This document shows positions 21,760 through 33,670 of a stretch of 64,000 nucleotides of DNA, piece by piece; the first letter of the stretch is position 1, and each line of letters starts with the position of its first letter. Both the position numbers and the translations under genes were made by a program. The DNA comes from Trichopria drosophilae. Its lineage: Eukaryota; Arthropoda; Insecta; Hymenoptera; Diapriidae. The notes below the pieces were generated by a model. It made no database searches. It had not been told where the DNA came from and saw only the letters and a list, made by a program, of their open reading frames with translations. Location of the stretch: NCBI GenBank assembly GCA_030407085.1, contig CM059584.1, positions 6,634,001 to 6,698,000 of the forward strand, given 5' to 3'.

Positions 21760-23083
21760 AAATTTCAATTAATGAAACCGGCTTTCAACGAAAGGAAAAG
21801 CTGCCATATATGGTGACTGTTTTTTATGCATAAAATGAAAAATTGCAAAGCGATGTCATCATTTAATAAACTTTTGGTCGTACGGTTTTCCTGGTAGTAG
21901 GAAGTGACTAAAAATTAAAATTGATGAAAATGTCTATAACAAAAATAAATCATTACCATACTGAAAATCCAAATGCCTTTTGTTCTGTTGACTGGTTTGT
22001 TTCACTACAATCACTATATTATATTACCATTTAAATTTGAAGCTGACCAGGAAGTCAGGCAGTTTAGTATTAGCTTTGTAAATTTACGGCCGTATGCCAC
22101 CGTCGAATGACCGTTAAGAACGCAACTAGTGGCGCTGATGGCGCATTGTAAATAATACATGGAAATAAATACTAAATGAATGAGAATTCCATCTTAAGGT
22201 CAATGGAGATGGCAGTTGTCAGAAAACATTTTGATGTATTCGCATATAATACGGCATTCCGAGGTATTGAAAATCCATCATTAGGTTTTGAAGATGTCAT
22301 CAAATTCAGTAATACTATTGTTTAACTTAAACAAGCTTTTAACTTTATTGCTTTAAAATCAGTGAATTAAATAATTTTGTTTGTTGAAGAGTTCCAAATG
22401 ACAGCATTTTAAATTTAATGAAAGTTAATTGCAGGAATGATGATAATAAACGGAATATAATCTATAGCATGTTTTGTGTAATACTAAGACGTATTAATTA
22501 AATATTGCATAATACTATTGTTTTATTACTCACTCATAACCAGTAGAAAGTGTAATATATTTATATTTTTACAATTACTCTTGCTGACTTTTCTCGTTAA
22601 AATGATATTCGATTGAACAGTATATGAAAAAAACATTTATGTAGAAAATGATAAATTATCGGCTATGTATTCGAATGTTCCTTATTATTTACTTCCAATC
22701 TGTATATTACATAAAATATGTATTCGCTTTCGATCAGACTCTTGTATGCATTGAAAATAAACGAAAATTACTTTCGAGAAATTTCGATATTTATTCCTAA
22801 TAGTTCGACCACATCTTATTCGAAATATACTAACTGAATTTGAATGAGTAAAAAATGTCTAATTGAGGACTAAATAGTCGACCAGTAATTGATTTAGTAA
22901 TTATATTTATACAGAAAAAAAGAAATAGTTGGTTTTAGTATGTAAATTGTAGCTTAGCAACGTAATTTGTGTAATGTCAATTGTGTAATGTGTCATATCA
23001 AACTATCTACTTAGTCGTTCCAAATATTCTTTTCGTATACTAATAAAATGTAAAAAAACTAATTCATTAGTAAAATTCAATTA
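21760..23083. other. AT-rich stretch without a recognisable gene
   Basis: No frame above chance length and no RNA gene. A direct repeat of TGTGTAATGT occurs near 22968-22992, and similar words appear again at 24067-24080. Otherwise featureless. Confidence 0.4.
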
Positions 23084-23351
23084 CAGTAGAGTCTCGGTAT
23101 ATTTACCCACTCGGTTTCTCGACACCCCTCTCCTCTCGTCATTACCAAAAGAAGGCCGCTTCTCCCACTCCCGTTACTCGCGTTAGATTCGTGACGTCAT
23201 AGCAGTTCCTTCCTGAGGCCCCAGCCCGCAAGGTGGGGGAAAAAGAAAGCGGCGAAAGCTAAATGTAACGAGACGGAACCGAGAAAATATGCCAGAACGT
23301 ACATATAGTATTTATATTTATATTATACATATTTATACTGGGACTCTATTG
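23084..23351. mobile_element. MITE with pogo/Tigger-like CAGTAGAGTCTCGG ends
   Basis: The left end CAGTAGAGTCTCGGTATA begins at 23084 and the inverted right end is CAATAGAGTCCCAGTATA ending at 23351: 15 of 18 bases match. Both ends are flanked by TA (23082-23083 and 23352-23353), the expected target of Tc1/mariner/pogo elements. TIRs starting CAGTAGAGTCTCG are typical of the pogo/Tigger group, from general knowledge. The interior is unusually GC-rich for this window and has no transposase, so the 268-bp copy is non-autonomous. Confidence 0.6.
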
Positions 23352-23795
23352 TATTATTTTAGTTGTAAGTATTTTAATTTTTTTTAGTACAAATTGACTG
23401 ATTTAGTCTTTTTTTAATCTTTATTAGTAATCGTTACTAATTGTTAGAAACCGTAGACGGATCATAAATATTTAATCATAATATCACTAATTATTATGTA
23501 AAATGAAAAAAGTACTCCGAGGCAAATAAAAAATAATTTCTAATATGCAATCCGCAAATACCAGTCGCTGAAAATTTGATTTACACAGGTCAGTTCCAAT
23601 GATCAACCGTGACTCCCGCCGCCATAAATATCATCGGGTTTCATTGTGTCGTAATTTTCTACATACCTTAGTTACTATATTGTCCATTCCATATACGCAT
23701 GCCAACAATTGCGTTACGTTTCTACAGTTCGAAAAGTCGTTGCTCGTAAAAGCTCAGAATCGATTATCACCCTGGAGTTCTTTTGTATAAATCAA

Positions 23796-23993
23796 TCACC
23801 CAATCGTGGCTTTAAAGATCTGCGGTCGCGGCTTAACAGAAGATTCCATGTTGGCTTCAAATTTATCGCCGCCTTCTTCCTTTGAGTTCACTTTTTCAGC
23901 AATAAAGTCTCCGCAGATTTTACATTCAGGCGACAAAGTGGCACTTGGTTTGTCTATAAACGTTTGTAATTTTGCTTTCAACCGGATATGCAT
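23796..23993 (-). CDS. Coding-like ORF, 65 codons, unknown
   Basis: The ATG follows an in-frame TAA and the frame ends at TGA. Codon usage is diverse and the translation is soluble and charged: it contains SPECKICGDFIAEKV, KEEGGDKFEAN and SVKPRPQIF. A CxxC pair (ECKIC) is present, but no second metal-binding pair follows, so a zinc finger is not supported. The opposite strand is also open for 64 codons. It might be an exon, a small gene or a processed fragment. I cannot name a family. Confidence 0.3.
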   Translation of the reverse strand: MHIRLKAKLQTFIDKPSATLSPECKICGDFIAEKVNSKEEGGDKFEANMESSVKPRPQIFKATIG

Positions 23994-24756
23994 CGTTTAG
24001 CCATGCGATTTTGTATTGGAAGTAACTGGCAACTTTTGACAGGAGTGACGTAAGAGGATTTTGAATTTGTGTAATGTAACTTACGTTACAAAATGTACCA
24101 AACGGCCATTTGTCTGTTAAGTCAAAAAGTTAATAATATCCTAAAAACGACCGAGCAATACAGAAAATTATGATCATTTCAATTTTTTGTCACATGTGAT
24201 ATGTAAACGATTTTTTATGTAAATAAAAATAAATGTTGCAAATTTCCTTATAAACATCTTTAGCTCAGATATTGTCTGCGCTAAATATATTTTTAGTGCG
24301 CGAAGTAAATAATAAAAATAAAAGCTTATTTGGGATATGATAAGTTAAATTTCCTCCAAATTTAGTGGAGTGCGAGAGAAAAAAATAAAAACGAAAAAAC
24401 GCTTTTTTTTAATTATCATAAAAATGTTGAGGTTATGTAAGAAATCATGTTTTTAAAAGTAGATCTGTTTAATATCTCCGAGATATTCGCCAGAAATAAA
24501 AAGAACAAATAAATTCTACATATTTTATACTTTCCTCGATTTTGTTTAAAGTGCCCAATAAGATATTTTAATTTTCGCAGTTTGCAGAAATTGAAAATAA
24601 AACAATTGTCAGGTTCCTCACAAATCTACATAGTGTTAGAATGTCAAAATGTTAAAACTGTAAGTTTAAAAAATTAATCGTATTTAACCGGTCAAGAAAA
24701 ATCCAATGAGTTTAAAACAAAATCTGACATTTAATAAGAATACCTGGTTCGTCAAT

Positions 24757-24924
24757 TTAAAAAAATTTTTTTCGCGTCTCTCGAAGCATCCTAATATTTT
24801 CCTCCGGTATGAAACCGATGAATAATGAAGCTGCTTTCATCGCTCCGGCGGGCAAAAGTTGACCGATCACCACCCTGGACTCGTTCTCTTCGTTGGTTGT
24901 TGCTTTGGGCGATAGGACGTGCAT
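24757..24924 (-). CDS. Coding-like ORF, 56 codons, unknown
   Basis: The ATG-initiated frame encodes MHVLSPKATTNEENES, VVIGQLLPAGAMKAASLF and IGFIPEENIRMLRETRKKFF before TAA. It is open further upstream to about 24993 without another ATG. It sits in a GC-richer island (24757-25080), and its codon usage looks like real coding sequence. No family is recognised. It could be the 3' part of an exon, with an acceptor in the upstream open part, or a relic. Confidence 0.25.
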   Translation of the reverse strand: MHVLSPKATTNEENESRVVIGQLLPAGAMKAASLFIGFIPEENIRMLRETRKKFF

Positions 24925-25490
24925 AATAACAAATTGCAAGAATTGACGATGGTCGAAAAACGATATCGAAATGACCGGTACGCATCTTCCGCACTAACCG
25001 AGGATGACAATGATTAAAATGCGTGCTCCTACTGAACACCGGCCACCGAATTCTGTTCTGATGAAATTCAACCAAGTTTCACTTTAGCCTCGAGTTATAA
25101 TTTGAACCGCAGTAATTAATAGTAGTCGTCATCGTTAACTAAATAATTTTTAACTTTTGAGGTTGGCGAAATTACTTTCGATTCTTTGATAAGATTGGTG
25201 GTACTTTCTTTTACAGTATATGGTCATCGCGATTTTTTGAGGTTATAAGAAGAATAAGTATTAGCAATAAAATAGTTCTATAACAAAATTAATTACAAAA
25301 TAAATTAAAAAAAATTAGGATAAAAAACATTTGATAAATTTTACTATTGTGTAGGGTGATTAAGTTGTTATTTTGGGCATATTGTTAGAAATGTCACTGA
25401 AGAGAATAGTGAACAATAACGGGCAAAATTCGGTTCCACTTATTAACCATTTTTCCGCCCGAGAAAAAGATTCTCTAGAACTTTACTGTA

Positions 25491-25757
25491 CGAATTTTTC
25501 CTAGTTTTTGTCCTAAACACTAAAATTATTCAGAAATCGTGAAAAGTAATATTTTTATTATTTGAATAAATAGAGATGTTTGACGTTGCAATCAGAAATT
25601 TGAAAAGTTGTTTGGAATCTTTTTCTCCAAAAAATAAGCCGTCATTCATTATAATGCATTCATTTTTAAAAAATGTTTAACTGGCGAGCGATAAGAAGAA
25701 AGCTATTAGTAAAAATTAAATTTTTATAAACGTTATTAAATATTTTTTCCAAACCTA
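25491..25757 (+). repeat. Dispersed repeat, copy 1 (unnamed family)
   Basis: This segment aligns by eye with 34595-34937. Shared blocks include CGAATTTTTC, CACTAAAATTAT-CAGAAAT-GTGAAAAGTA, a 12-bp AGAGATGTTTGA and TATTAAATATTTTT at the far end. The two copies differ by indels. There is no ORF and no TIR I can see, so the element class is unknown. Confidence 0.5.
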
Positions 25758-25779
25758 CTATATCTCGTGATCTAACAAC

Positions 25780-27990
25780 CTTAAAATTAATAAAACAACA
25801 CAACAAAAAACATTTGAAATTAAAGAAAGTTATATAATATTTAGTAACAAGTAAAATCTGTAATTCTCCAGTTTAAGCCAGTTAATCGAATTGTCCACGA
25901 ACATTGACTACTCATAAGTCAAATTTAATTAAAGAAAATATTAACAATAAAACGGAAGATTAAAATGAACGGAGGAAAAGAAATGAAGCAGAGAACTTCT
26001 ATAATACAATTAATGAAGTAATGTACAAGAAATGTGAATGAAGTTTATCTAATGAACAAAACAATAAAGTAAACGCGAAGTGTGTTAAGGAAATTAAAAG
26101 GAAATGAAACTTGTAAATAACACAGAAATAGGTGCATAAACTGTATGAAAGTATGACTCGAAAGTTCTAAGAAGTTTCCAAGACATGAAGTTTATGCAGT
26201 TCATAAGAATTTGCAGGAAGAAGGCAGAGTATGAAAATGCTCAAGTTACTAAAAATTGAAGTAAATTGAGTTAACTAATCAATCGAATATTATAAAGATA
26301 AAAGATGAAGATAGTACCATAAACTGAGTAATTCCGTTTTGTAAAGAGAAAAATAATATAAATAAATGAAATCCTAATCAACGAATGTAATAAGCATAAT
26401 ACAGATATAACTCACTAAAGTAAAGTAAATGTACTATTTTAAGATCAGCGGTAAAAACGTCACAAAACACGTTTTTGATTTTTCGAAACTTTTTTTCTAA
26501 CAGGGACAAATAATTCATTACCGTAAAGAAGGTTTCTTATTAGTTAAAAAATTGTACTATTGCATACGCTTGGCCAATATCAATTTTTAAACATGAAAAA
26601 GTTATTAATTTATTAGAAAGTCTTGATACATTATAAGAAGTCTTAACAAAAGCGCGTAAAATGAAACTAAATATTTCGTAATATTTTAAGAAATCATTTT
26701 AGGTACCACAATTGAAAACAACCTCTTGGAGTTTATTTTTGATATCATTTTGTTTAAGCATTAAAAACATTTTCAGACAAAATAGAAAACAATCGGTTGA
26801 GGAAAACTTAAATTATATCGACCTTTTCTTTAAAACATATTTATTTTGCTTAAAGATATATTTTAACATTAAAGAACTATTGGTATATAACTAATTTGTT
26901 CAATATAGTTGAGAAAATTCCTGAAAATAATTGTAAAAAGTGAGCTTCTCTTCGTTTTTAAGCAACTCCTCTGAAGTTATTTAACGCTAACACTATGTAG
27001 ATAAATTAAAGTACATAAAATTGTCTTCTAAACTAGAAGAAAACTTCTCTATATATTGACGTTATAGAACTTTATGATCATTTCGCGTTCAGCTTTAATG
27101 AAAAAATAATTCATTCTTTTCTTTTGCAGCTTATTTGGTGTTTTTGTATGCTGAGCAGTATTATAATACTGTTTGTTTCAACAGGTTCAGTTTTAAATAC
27201 TTTTATATAAATAAAACTAATTTATCTGTTAAACAACAAGAGTTAACCTTCAAAATTGAACTTTGTTAAACAATAAAGTAATAAAAAACAAATAAAGTAG
27301 TTCGATTTTCAGATAAAATTCACACTACACCAAATAAACCATACATAAGGATAAATTTAAATTAATTTTCCATTAAAATTGAACTTTAGATAACATTATC
27401 TCTGTAATAACAATAGATAAACAAGTTTCTTTTTAGTCTTCTAGAAAGTGGTAGGCGAAAGTGGCAGGGTTTTTTTAAATGACTAGAATTGGTTAGGTCA
27501 CGAATTTTGAAACTCTCTTAGCGGCATTCAAAAGACCTAAAAAAGAACAATTTTTCGCTTTAGAACAATGTTAATTAGCTTAATACACAAAAAAGTTCTT
27601 TACTGCTGTCAACTTAATGCACGATATAATTTTTTACAAAAATCTCAACAAAGCTCAAGTATTTCCCTAGACATTTTGCTGAACAAAAAACGCGGGGAGG
27701 AGGTTAAGAAAAGGAAGATGAAGAAAAAAGACAGAAGAGAGTGCAGGGGGAAATGAAGATCAATTAAAAACTTGTTTGATCCTTATTTTAAAGAAAATCT
27801 GAAAAGCTGAAAGAAAATCGATATAATTTCAGTTTCCTCCACTGATTATTTTCATTTTCATTTTAAAGTAACTATAAGACATCATCAAAATGATATCAAA
27901 AAGAATTTTTTTTGTAACAATAGTTTATTTTGCTTTAAGTATTTACAATATTTGTTTACAATGGGTGCAAAATTACTATAATAAAAAGTG
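25780..27990. other. AT-rich stretch without a recognisable gene
   Basis: Very AT-rich with many short A and T runs. Frames stay under 70 codons. The block at 27690-27756 is purine-rich (GGGGAGGAGG, then GAAAAAAGACAG). No mobile-element ends or RNA genes were recognised. Confidence 0.4.
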
Positions 27991-28027
27991 TTACGGACAG
28001 AATCGATGCTTTATCGACTGCGGTACC

Positions 28028-28091
28028 TGGCGTAGGTTATTTCCCACAAAGGTGGTTTTCCCTACGCCATTGCACACCCGAATGGGGGTGT
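28028..28091. repeat. Two adjacent GC-rich hairpins
   Basis: TGGCGTAGG (28028-28036) pairs perfectly with CCTACGCCA (28061-28069). Five bases later ACACCC (28074-28079) pairs with GGGTGT (28086-28091). Two stable stems side by side in an AT-rich setting could be a structured RNA end or part of a repeat. Confidence 0.4.
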
Positions 28092-28529
28092 CCTGTTAGG
28101 AAAATTATGTAAAGGCCCTTCAAAAATGGTGACGTGATCTCGATAAAATTATTTGTAATTCGAATAATATAATATCGATATACAATACGACTTTGTAGCC
28201 CATTTAAAGATTCAAGAAATTGAAAAGTCGAACTAAGATGTAAAAAATTAACGGTAGGGTTTTTTTTCAGAACGTTTCGGAACGTGGTCGGGTTAGGAAG
28301 TCCGCGTTGCGATCGGGTCGTCACCGATTGATCGGAATAAATTTGATTTTTAGTTTGTGGCCGATCGAATCGCGTATTTTATTTTGAAGCCCTTCCACCA
28401 GTCGTTAAGAAAAAGCCTTAAAATTACTAAATTTGACAAAACATGACCGTGATGGTTCTCGTCTTGTAATGCTCGCTGAATTAAGTTATGTACATAGTAT
28501 CATTGATTGCTGTTAACAGAACGCTGATT

Positions 28530-28966
28530 AAGGAGGTTCACCAGGTACCTACCGAGTCAAATGTGGAACGGACGCCGATATGACTTCGGTGGTATGCTTT
28601 CTAAGACGTTGCCATCCGTCAATATAACCAAAAATGACCCTTTTAGCTATTTGTTTATTTTATTTCTCGTCTCTAAAGGTAAGAAGAGACGTATTTCTTT
28701 CTGCAAATAAAATCTCACAAATTTTTTTATCAGCAGTATAAATTTTACGAAAAACTCAATGTTAATTCAATACGAATTTCATGGATATATACATGTTCCT
28801 ATAAAACTCAATGTTAAAGAATCGTGAACATTTTTATTAATTTCTCTGCTCTGAAGGTACCTAGGGGCTTGAAACTTTGCAGGCATTAATTTCTTTCATT
28901 GTTTAACCTACTATAATTTTTTCGTTAAATTCTCAATGTTAATTCTTTGACCTGGTGAACCTCCTT
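28530..28966. mobile_element. Non-autonomous TIR element, TTAA-bounded
   Basis: TTAAGGAGGTTCACCAGGT (28528-28546) and ACCTGGTGAACCTCCTTAA (28950-28968) are a perfect 19-bp inverted pair about 440 bp apart. The outer TTAA on both sides fits a piggyBac-type target site. A TA target with AGGAGG ends would also fit. Internally, CTCAATGTTAA occurs three times (near 28759, 28807, 28933), and a TTTCTC-x-CTCT-AAGGTA block is duplicated, so the body was partly built by tandem duplication. No transposase frame is present. Confidence 0.7.
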
Positions 28967-29569
28967 AAATTACATACAATATTTATTTTTATCGTCCGGA
29001 AAAAATTCAAAAATCACCGTTAATATACAGATATTGTATAGATCGAATGAAAACAACAAAAAAGAAAAAAAAATAAGAAAAGGTTTGCGAGAATTAGCTA
29101 ATTTAGGCATCTGGCTATCTCTATTATTAGTTCATTTTTATTTACATTGTTGTTATGCTATTGATACTTTATGTTCCTTTCCAGTCTTCGTCGGCGTTCA
29201 TCTATAAGTTTTGCGTAATTTGTCAGACACCAATTCATATCTGGATGCGGTCACGACTTTTTGGTTGAACTTCATCCAATCAGTAACACACTCATGCAGT
29301 GGGTCCTCACGTTCCAATAAGTAACATTTAACTTTCGAATAAGTGACATGTTCACACATTGTGAAAGTTCTCAAAAATGAAGCCATTTCATAACTGAATT
29401 TTCACTGATTCAGGTAAAGAGAGAGTGTAGTAAAATTGCCCTTTTCTTAGCTTATGTATTGTAATGTTACCTATTGGACCGATTGTTAACTATTACATAA
29501 ACTTTTCGATTTTCACTGTGCATCTTGTCGCTATCTCATTATTTCTTTAGAGGTCGTATCTAGCAGGGA

Positions 29570-29835
29570 AGCAATAATTGCTTCAGGGGGAACGTCGTTA
29601 AAATTGGCAGTGCGCAAAACGGGCACTTTAATCCGTCGTGGTGTCCCTAACGCGCGTCCTTGAAAAACGAGTTTCCCAATAAGTAGCATCAGCAAGTGGT
29701 TTTGCACTCGTCTACGGTGGCTGATGAAGATGGGAAGCTTAGACTCCCCAGATGAGGCACTAAGTATAGGCGACCGAGCCTATTGCGAGAAGAAATGGGG
29801 AACGGATGGAATCAGGGGAACGGGGACAACCAAGA
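29570..29835. other. GC-richer island, function unknown
   Basis: Contains CGTCGTGGTGTCCCTAACGCG and the block TCCTTGAAAAACGAGTTTCCC shared with 3.85 kb. No coding frame is convincing. Possibly an old repeat or regulatory sequence. Confidence 0.25.
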
Positions 29836-31260
29836 CAATTACTGTCTTCTTCCTGTCTTGACTATTGCATCATTATTGTTATTACTATCATGGTTTGTGT
29901 ATGTGTGATATTTTGAAAATGAAGTTCATTCTCTGCCATTACTGTGTTATAAATAATGAAAAAAAACCTTGTTTAAATATTATAACCAATAATTGTCATA
30001 AAGCAGGGGGTAATGAAGATATATTTTTTGTTTCAGGTGAGTCTAGTTTCATACCTTCTACTACAATTCGCACGAGTAAGTAAGATATTTGTTCAATTTT
30101 ATTCCAGAAGGAAGCTTTATGTGGTAACGGAATGAAAACTGTCAATATAACTAAAATTAACTATACTGAAAGCATGTGTAGTGCTAGTGAGTTAATGTGA
30201 CATTGGTTATATCAGCCAAATATTCAGTAATTTTAACCGCCTTTCAGTTCAATTTACTAAATATTTAGGATTAACAACATCGCACAGAAAGAAGAGACTT
30301 AGGTCTTACTTAAACCCCAGAAAGAAACTATTAAACTAAAGCGTTAATTTTCGCCGTACTATATACTCAGTAGGATTTACTAAACTCGTAGTTACAGAAA
30401 CAGTTTTGTTTCGTTTTTACACACGACTAGAGGGGCCTTTCGGAGGTTATTTTAATAAAAAGTTTCTCATCAAAATTAGTGATTAGACTGAGTTTATTTT
30501 CCTGAAATAATTATTTTGAGGAAACTCATATATATTTTACAAATATTGTAGTTATTATGAAAAATAGTCTTCATTTTTCGAATATATTTACAAGCAATGT
30601 CATGATTAATCACTCCATCATTTTTATCACATATGGATACTTTCATTTTCGTATCGACGTTTAATTACAAATCCAATTAAACTCTCGCTAATTGAAAACT
30701 TTTGATATTGAATGAAATAAAAAAAATTGTAACAGTAATTGATATCGCGGAAATTCCACCACCTACAATTTTGTATCATGCGTAGAAAAATGATTGCAGG
30801 TGCCGTAATTATTTCTGTATATGAAATTCAATTAAATCGAACATAAGAGATATGCACTTCCGAGTTGATTTTGAGTATCTCGTAACAGCAGATAGGAAAT
30901 CAACATCAATCGCAATCGCCAAGTTTCTCGCGTGTTTCCCAGTAGTTTGCTCAGGGTATCGTACCCATTCGAGAACCCATTGAATAATCCACAATAGAAG
31001 CATATGAATGCATAATAGCGTGTCTCTAAATATTACCGTACGCATTATTCGTGCCTTTGAGATATGACAAATAGAGCAGAATAAGGAACGTGTTATTACG
31101 TAAATCTGACGTCAAGTCCGCGAAAAGGGAACTATAGGGAAATTTACAGGTACAAATAGAATGGTTTCCGGTACAAAATTAGTAGAAATTGCACTAGGCA
31201 AAGTGTGAATATGAAATATTACTCAAACGGTAACTTTTAGCCTATACACGAAAGAACAGC
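29836..31260. other. AT-rich stretch without a recognisable gene
   Basis: Frames of 72 and 78 codons (29865-30083 plus, 30809-31045 minus) have no domain character. No repeats were recognised. Confidence 0.4.
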
Positions 31261-31269
31261 TGGCATTCA

Positions 31270-32080
31270 ATTACCGTTTATCTAAGAACGCAACTCACGC
31301 ACGCCCAACGCACTCCCCGAGATTCCGATCGTTATTGGTACACGTTTGCAGAATTGAAATCTTCGAGACAATGCGATATCGAAGTAAAGATCGCACAATG
31401 CGATATACCGTAACTCTCGAATCGAACAATTACGCCTGGTTACTTTCACCGACACGGCGCAAAAGATTTTCTAGCTAATTTTTTTCCCGGGAGTCGCTTG
31501 GGAGCTTCGAAAAAGCACCGAAAAAATTCTGAATCCAATTAGCCTCTCGAATTGCACAGTCGGCTGATTCCATCAATGGAATACGTACTCGAAAGCGATC
31601 TCACCATTGAACCATGACCGGATGATTACGCGTTGTCTCGCTCATGTCAAAAGCTATTCCTGACGTTAACCAGAAGGTCTTTTTCCGGCCCTAAGGTGTT
31701 CCCCAGGTGCACGCACACACTAAAAGGCGCTACGATCGAGTATATAGTCATTACGGAATTTTTCAAAAAGGCTGTCGACTTCGTGAAAGAGAGATTATTA
31801 TGCAGGTAACGCTTCTTTACACACATGCATGGAGATAGATAGCTAGATCTACGAGAGAGCTTCTCTGGTCGATCTTTCGCGTGCTACGTGTTCCGGGTTT
31901 GATTGTCCGTTTACACCGGGAGGCGATCTCTTGGGTTTTCCCGTATACAAAGTACGATGCGCATGTTGCTGATAAGCGGTCACCGATTCTGCCGTACTCT
32001 TTTAGTTTTCCTAGCGATCCCATTTTGTCTGCGAATTTCTTTTTCGGTATTTTGCTTCTAGCAGATGATTACATTCATTG
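31270..32080. other. Long GC-richer island
   Basis: About 800 bp with many CG words, including ATCGAAGTAAAGATCGCAC and GACACGGCGCAAAAG. A near-repeat CAATGCGATAT occurs at 31371 and 31397. Frames at 31817-32084 are open on both strands and show no family motif. This is a candidate conserved noncoding or promoter region rather than a gene. Confidence 0.3.
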
Positions 32081-32270
32081 TTAAATCGCATTGAGCGACA
32101 TGGAAATTAGCTCGGTGTCTTGAGAAAAGAGAAACCGTCAAAAGAACAGCTGTTTGAAAATGTTTCAAGGTGGTGAAGACATCATGTTTAGGATTTTTTA
32201 GATGTTGTTAGGTTCTTTGGACTTAAACGTTTTTCAGTAAAAAATGACGGTTGGTTATGGCCGTCGGATA

Positions 32271-32483
32271 TTGTTGATAATGTTTGATGATATTTGATGA
32301 TCTTTGATGATGTTCGATAATGTTTGATGATGGTTGATGATGTTTGATGATGTTTGATGGTGTTTGATGATGTCCATGGCCTTGAATGCAGGTCGGATTT
32401 AGGTGATTAAATTCTATGGAATGTCATTGATGATGTTGATGATCTTTGATGATGTTTGATGATGTTTGGTGATGTTTGATAAT
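32271..32483 (+). repeat. TTTGATGATG minisatellite in two blocks
   Basis: A 10-bp unit TGTTTGATGA, with variants, is repeated in register over 32271-32372 (about ten copies) and again over 32425-32483. The two blocks are part of a larger duplication: the 30-bp sequence beginning GCAGGTCGGATTTAGG occurs exactly at 32388-32417 and 32521-32550. Confidence 0.8.
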
Positions 32484-33548
32484 ACATTTAACCGCGACAA
32501 AAAACAAACACACTGGTACTGCAGGTCGGATTTAGGTGATTAAATTCTATAGTTGAAATTAAATATTTAAAATCCAAACTAAACGATTTTGGTTCTTCCA
32601 CTAATCCCATTGAATGATTGCAAAAAAAAGGTATTACCGTCTATAAAAACCATATAAAAAGGATGATCTGCCCGTTCTTCATTTAATAAAATTACAAAAT
32701 GTAATACCCGACGATGAGTCACAATTTCATAATATAATTTTTAATTTTCATCGAACTAAAATTTAATTAATAAACTATTGAGTTCAAATGCTGGTACTCA
32801 TTTTATATCTTCTAAAAGTTACATATTGAATACGTATCTTAATAATTCAGAGTGAATTTTGCAACACCCTTTACATACAAAGTACCAACCGCGTGTAATT
32901 TCTCGTTGCAAGTGATACGTTCAGAACGATTGATTACCACGCCTGTAATTTATTCTTGTAACGAGTATGTAATTCGCCGACTACTTTTTATTTGCAAAAG
33001 TTATTAAAGATGCTGTACCTACCCGTTTGGCGATATACTCGCGTTCTTGGTAATTAGTCTTCCGTACTAGCTTTTGAAGTGCATATATAATTAGGACTGT
33101 TCGCTTTCCCTAGAACTCGTGTAATCACTAGTTGCTCAAAATACAGAAATGCTAATATTTGGGATAATTGAATGAAACGATCGTCACGATTAACAATAGG
33201 TGCGCGTGCGGGATCGGAAACAGGATGAAAGGTTCCATGACCGGGAAGTTCCTTTCCCCTCTATGACAAAGGAATTCGAATAATGTACCTATTTATATCA
33301 AGGTCTGTTAAAGCTGACTGGTGTTAGTTATGATGATGTTGTTAACGAAATCACGATTTAAAGAGAGTATTGGGCTTAATATTTTTCGACAATACCACAG
33401 TGAAAGTATTCGCAAACACTTGAGCGTTAGTTGATGTTTTTTCAACCTTTTCAGTTTTCGTGGCTTTGGAAATCATTCAATGTTTAATTGTAAAAAAGTC
33501 TAAGTGACTTATGTGGATTACGTAAAAGTAGTTGTTCACTTGTATCTT

Positions 33549-33670
33549 TTTAATTTCTTGGAGTAGGAATTCACACATATAGAGTAAAAACTAACTCTAT
33601 CTGGAAAGAAAATTCACTCTTAAAGAGTAAGAATTCACGTTCACTCTAAAAAATCTGGAGAGTGGTTCTT
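33549..33670. mobile_element. Diverged relative of the 4.6-kb MITE
   Basis: AATTTCTTGGAGTAGGAATTCAC at the left corresponds to the CTTGGA-AAAATTGAGC arm of the element at 4647-4833. Inside, TAGAGT-ACTCTA and CACTCTT-AAGAGT mini-hairpins recur and GGAAAGAAAATT is shared. The right end is weaker (AGAGTGGTTCTTGATA). Probably a degraded copy. Confidence 0.4.

Noticed and set aside
13001..23622. Shared 15-mer CGTGACTCCCGCCGC
   Set aside because: No flanking similarity; not enough to call a repeat.
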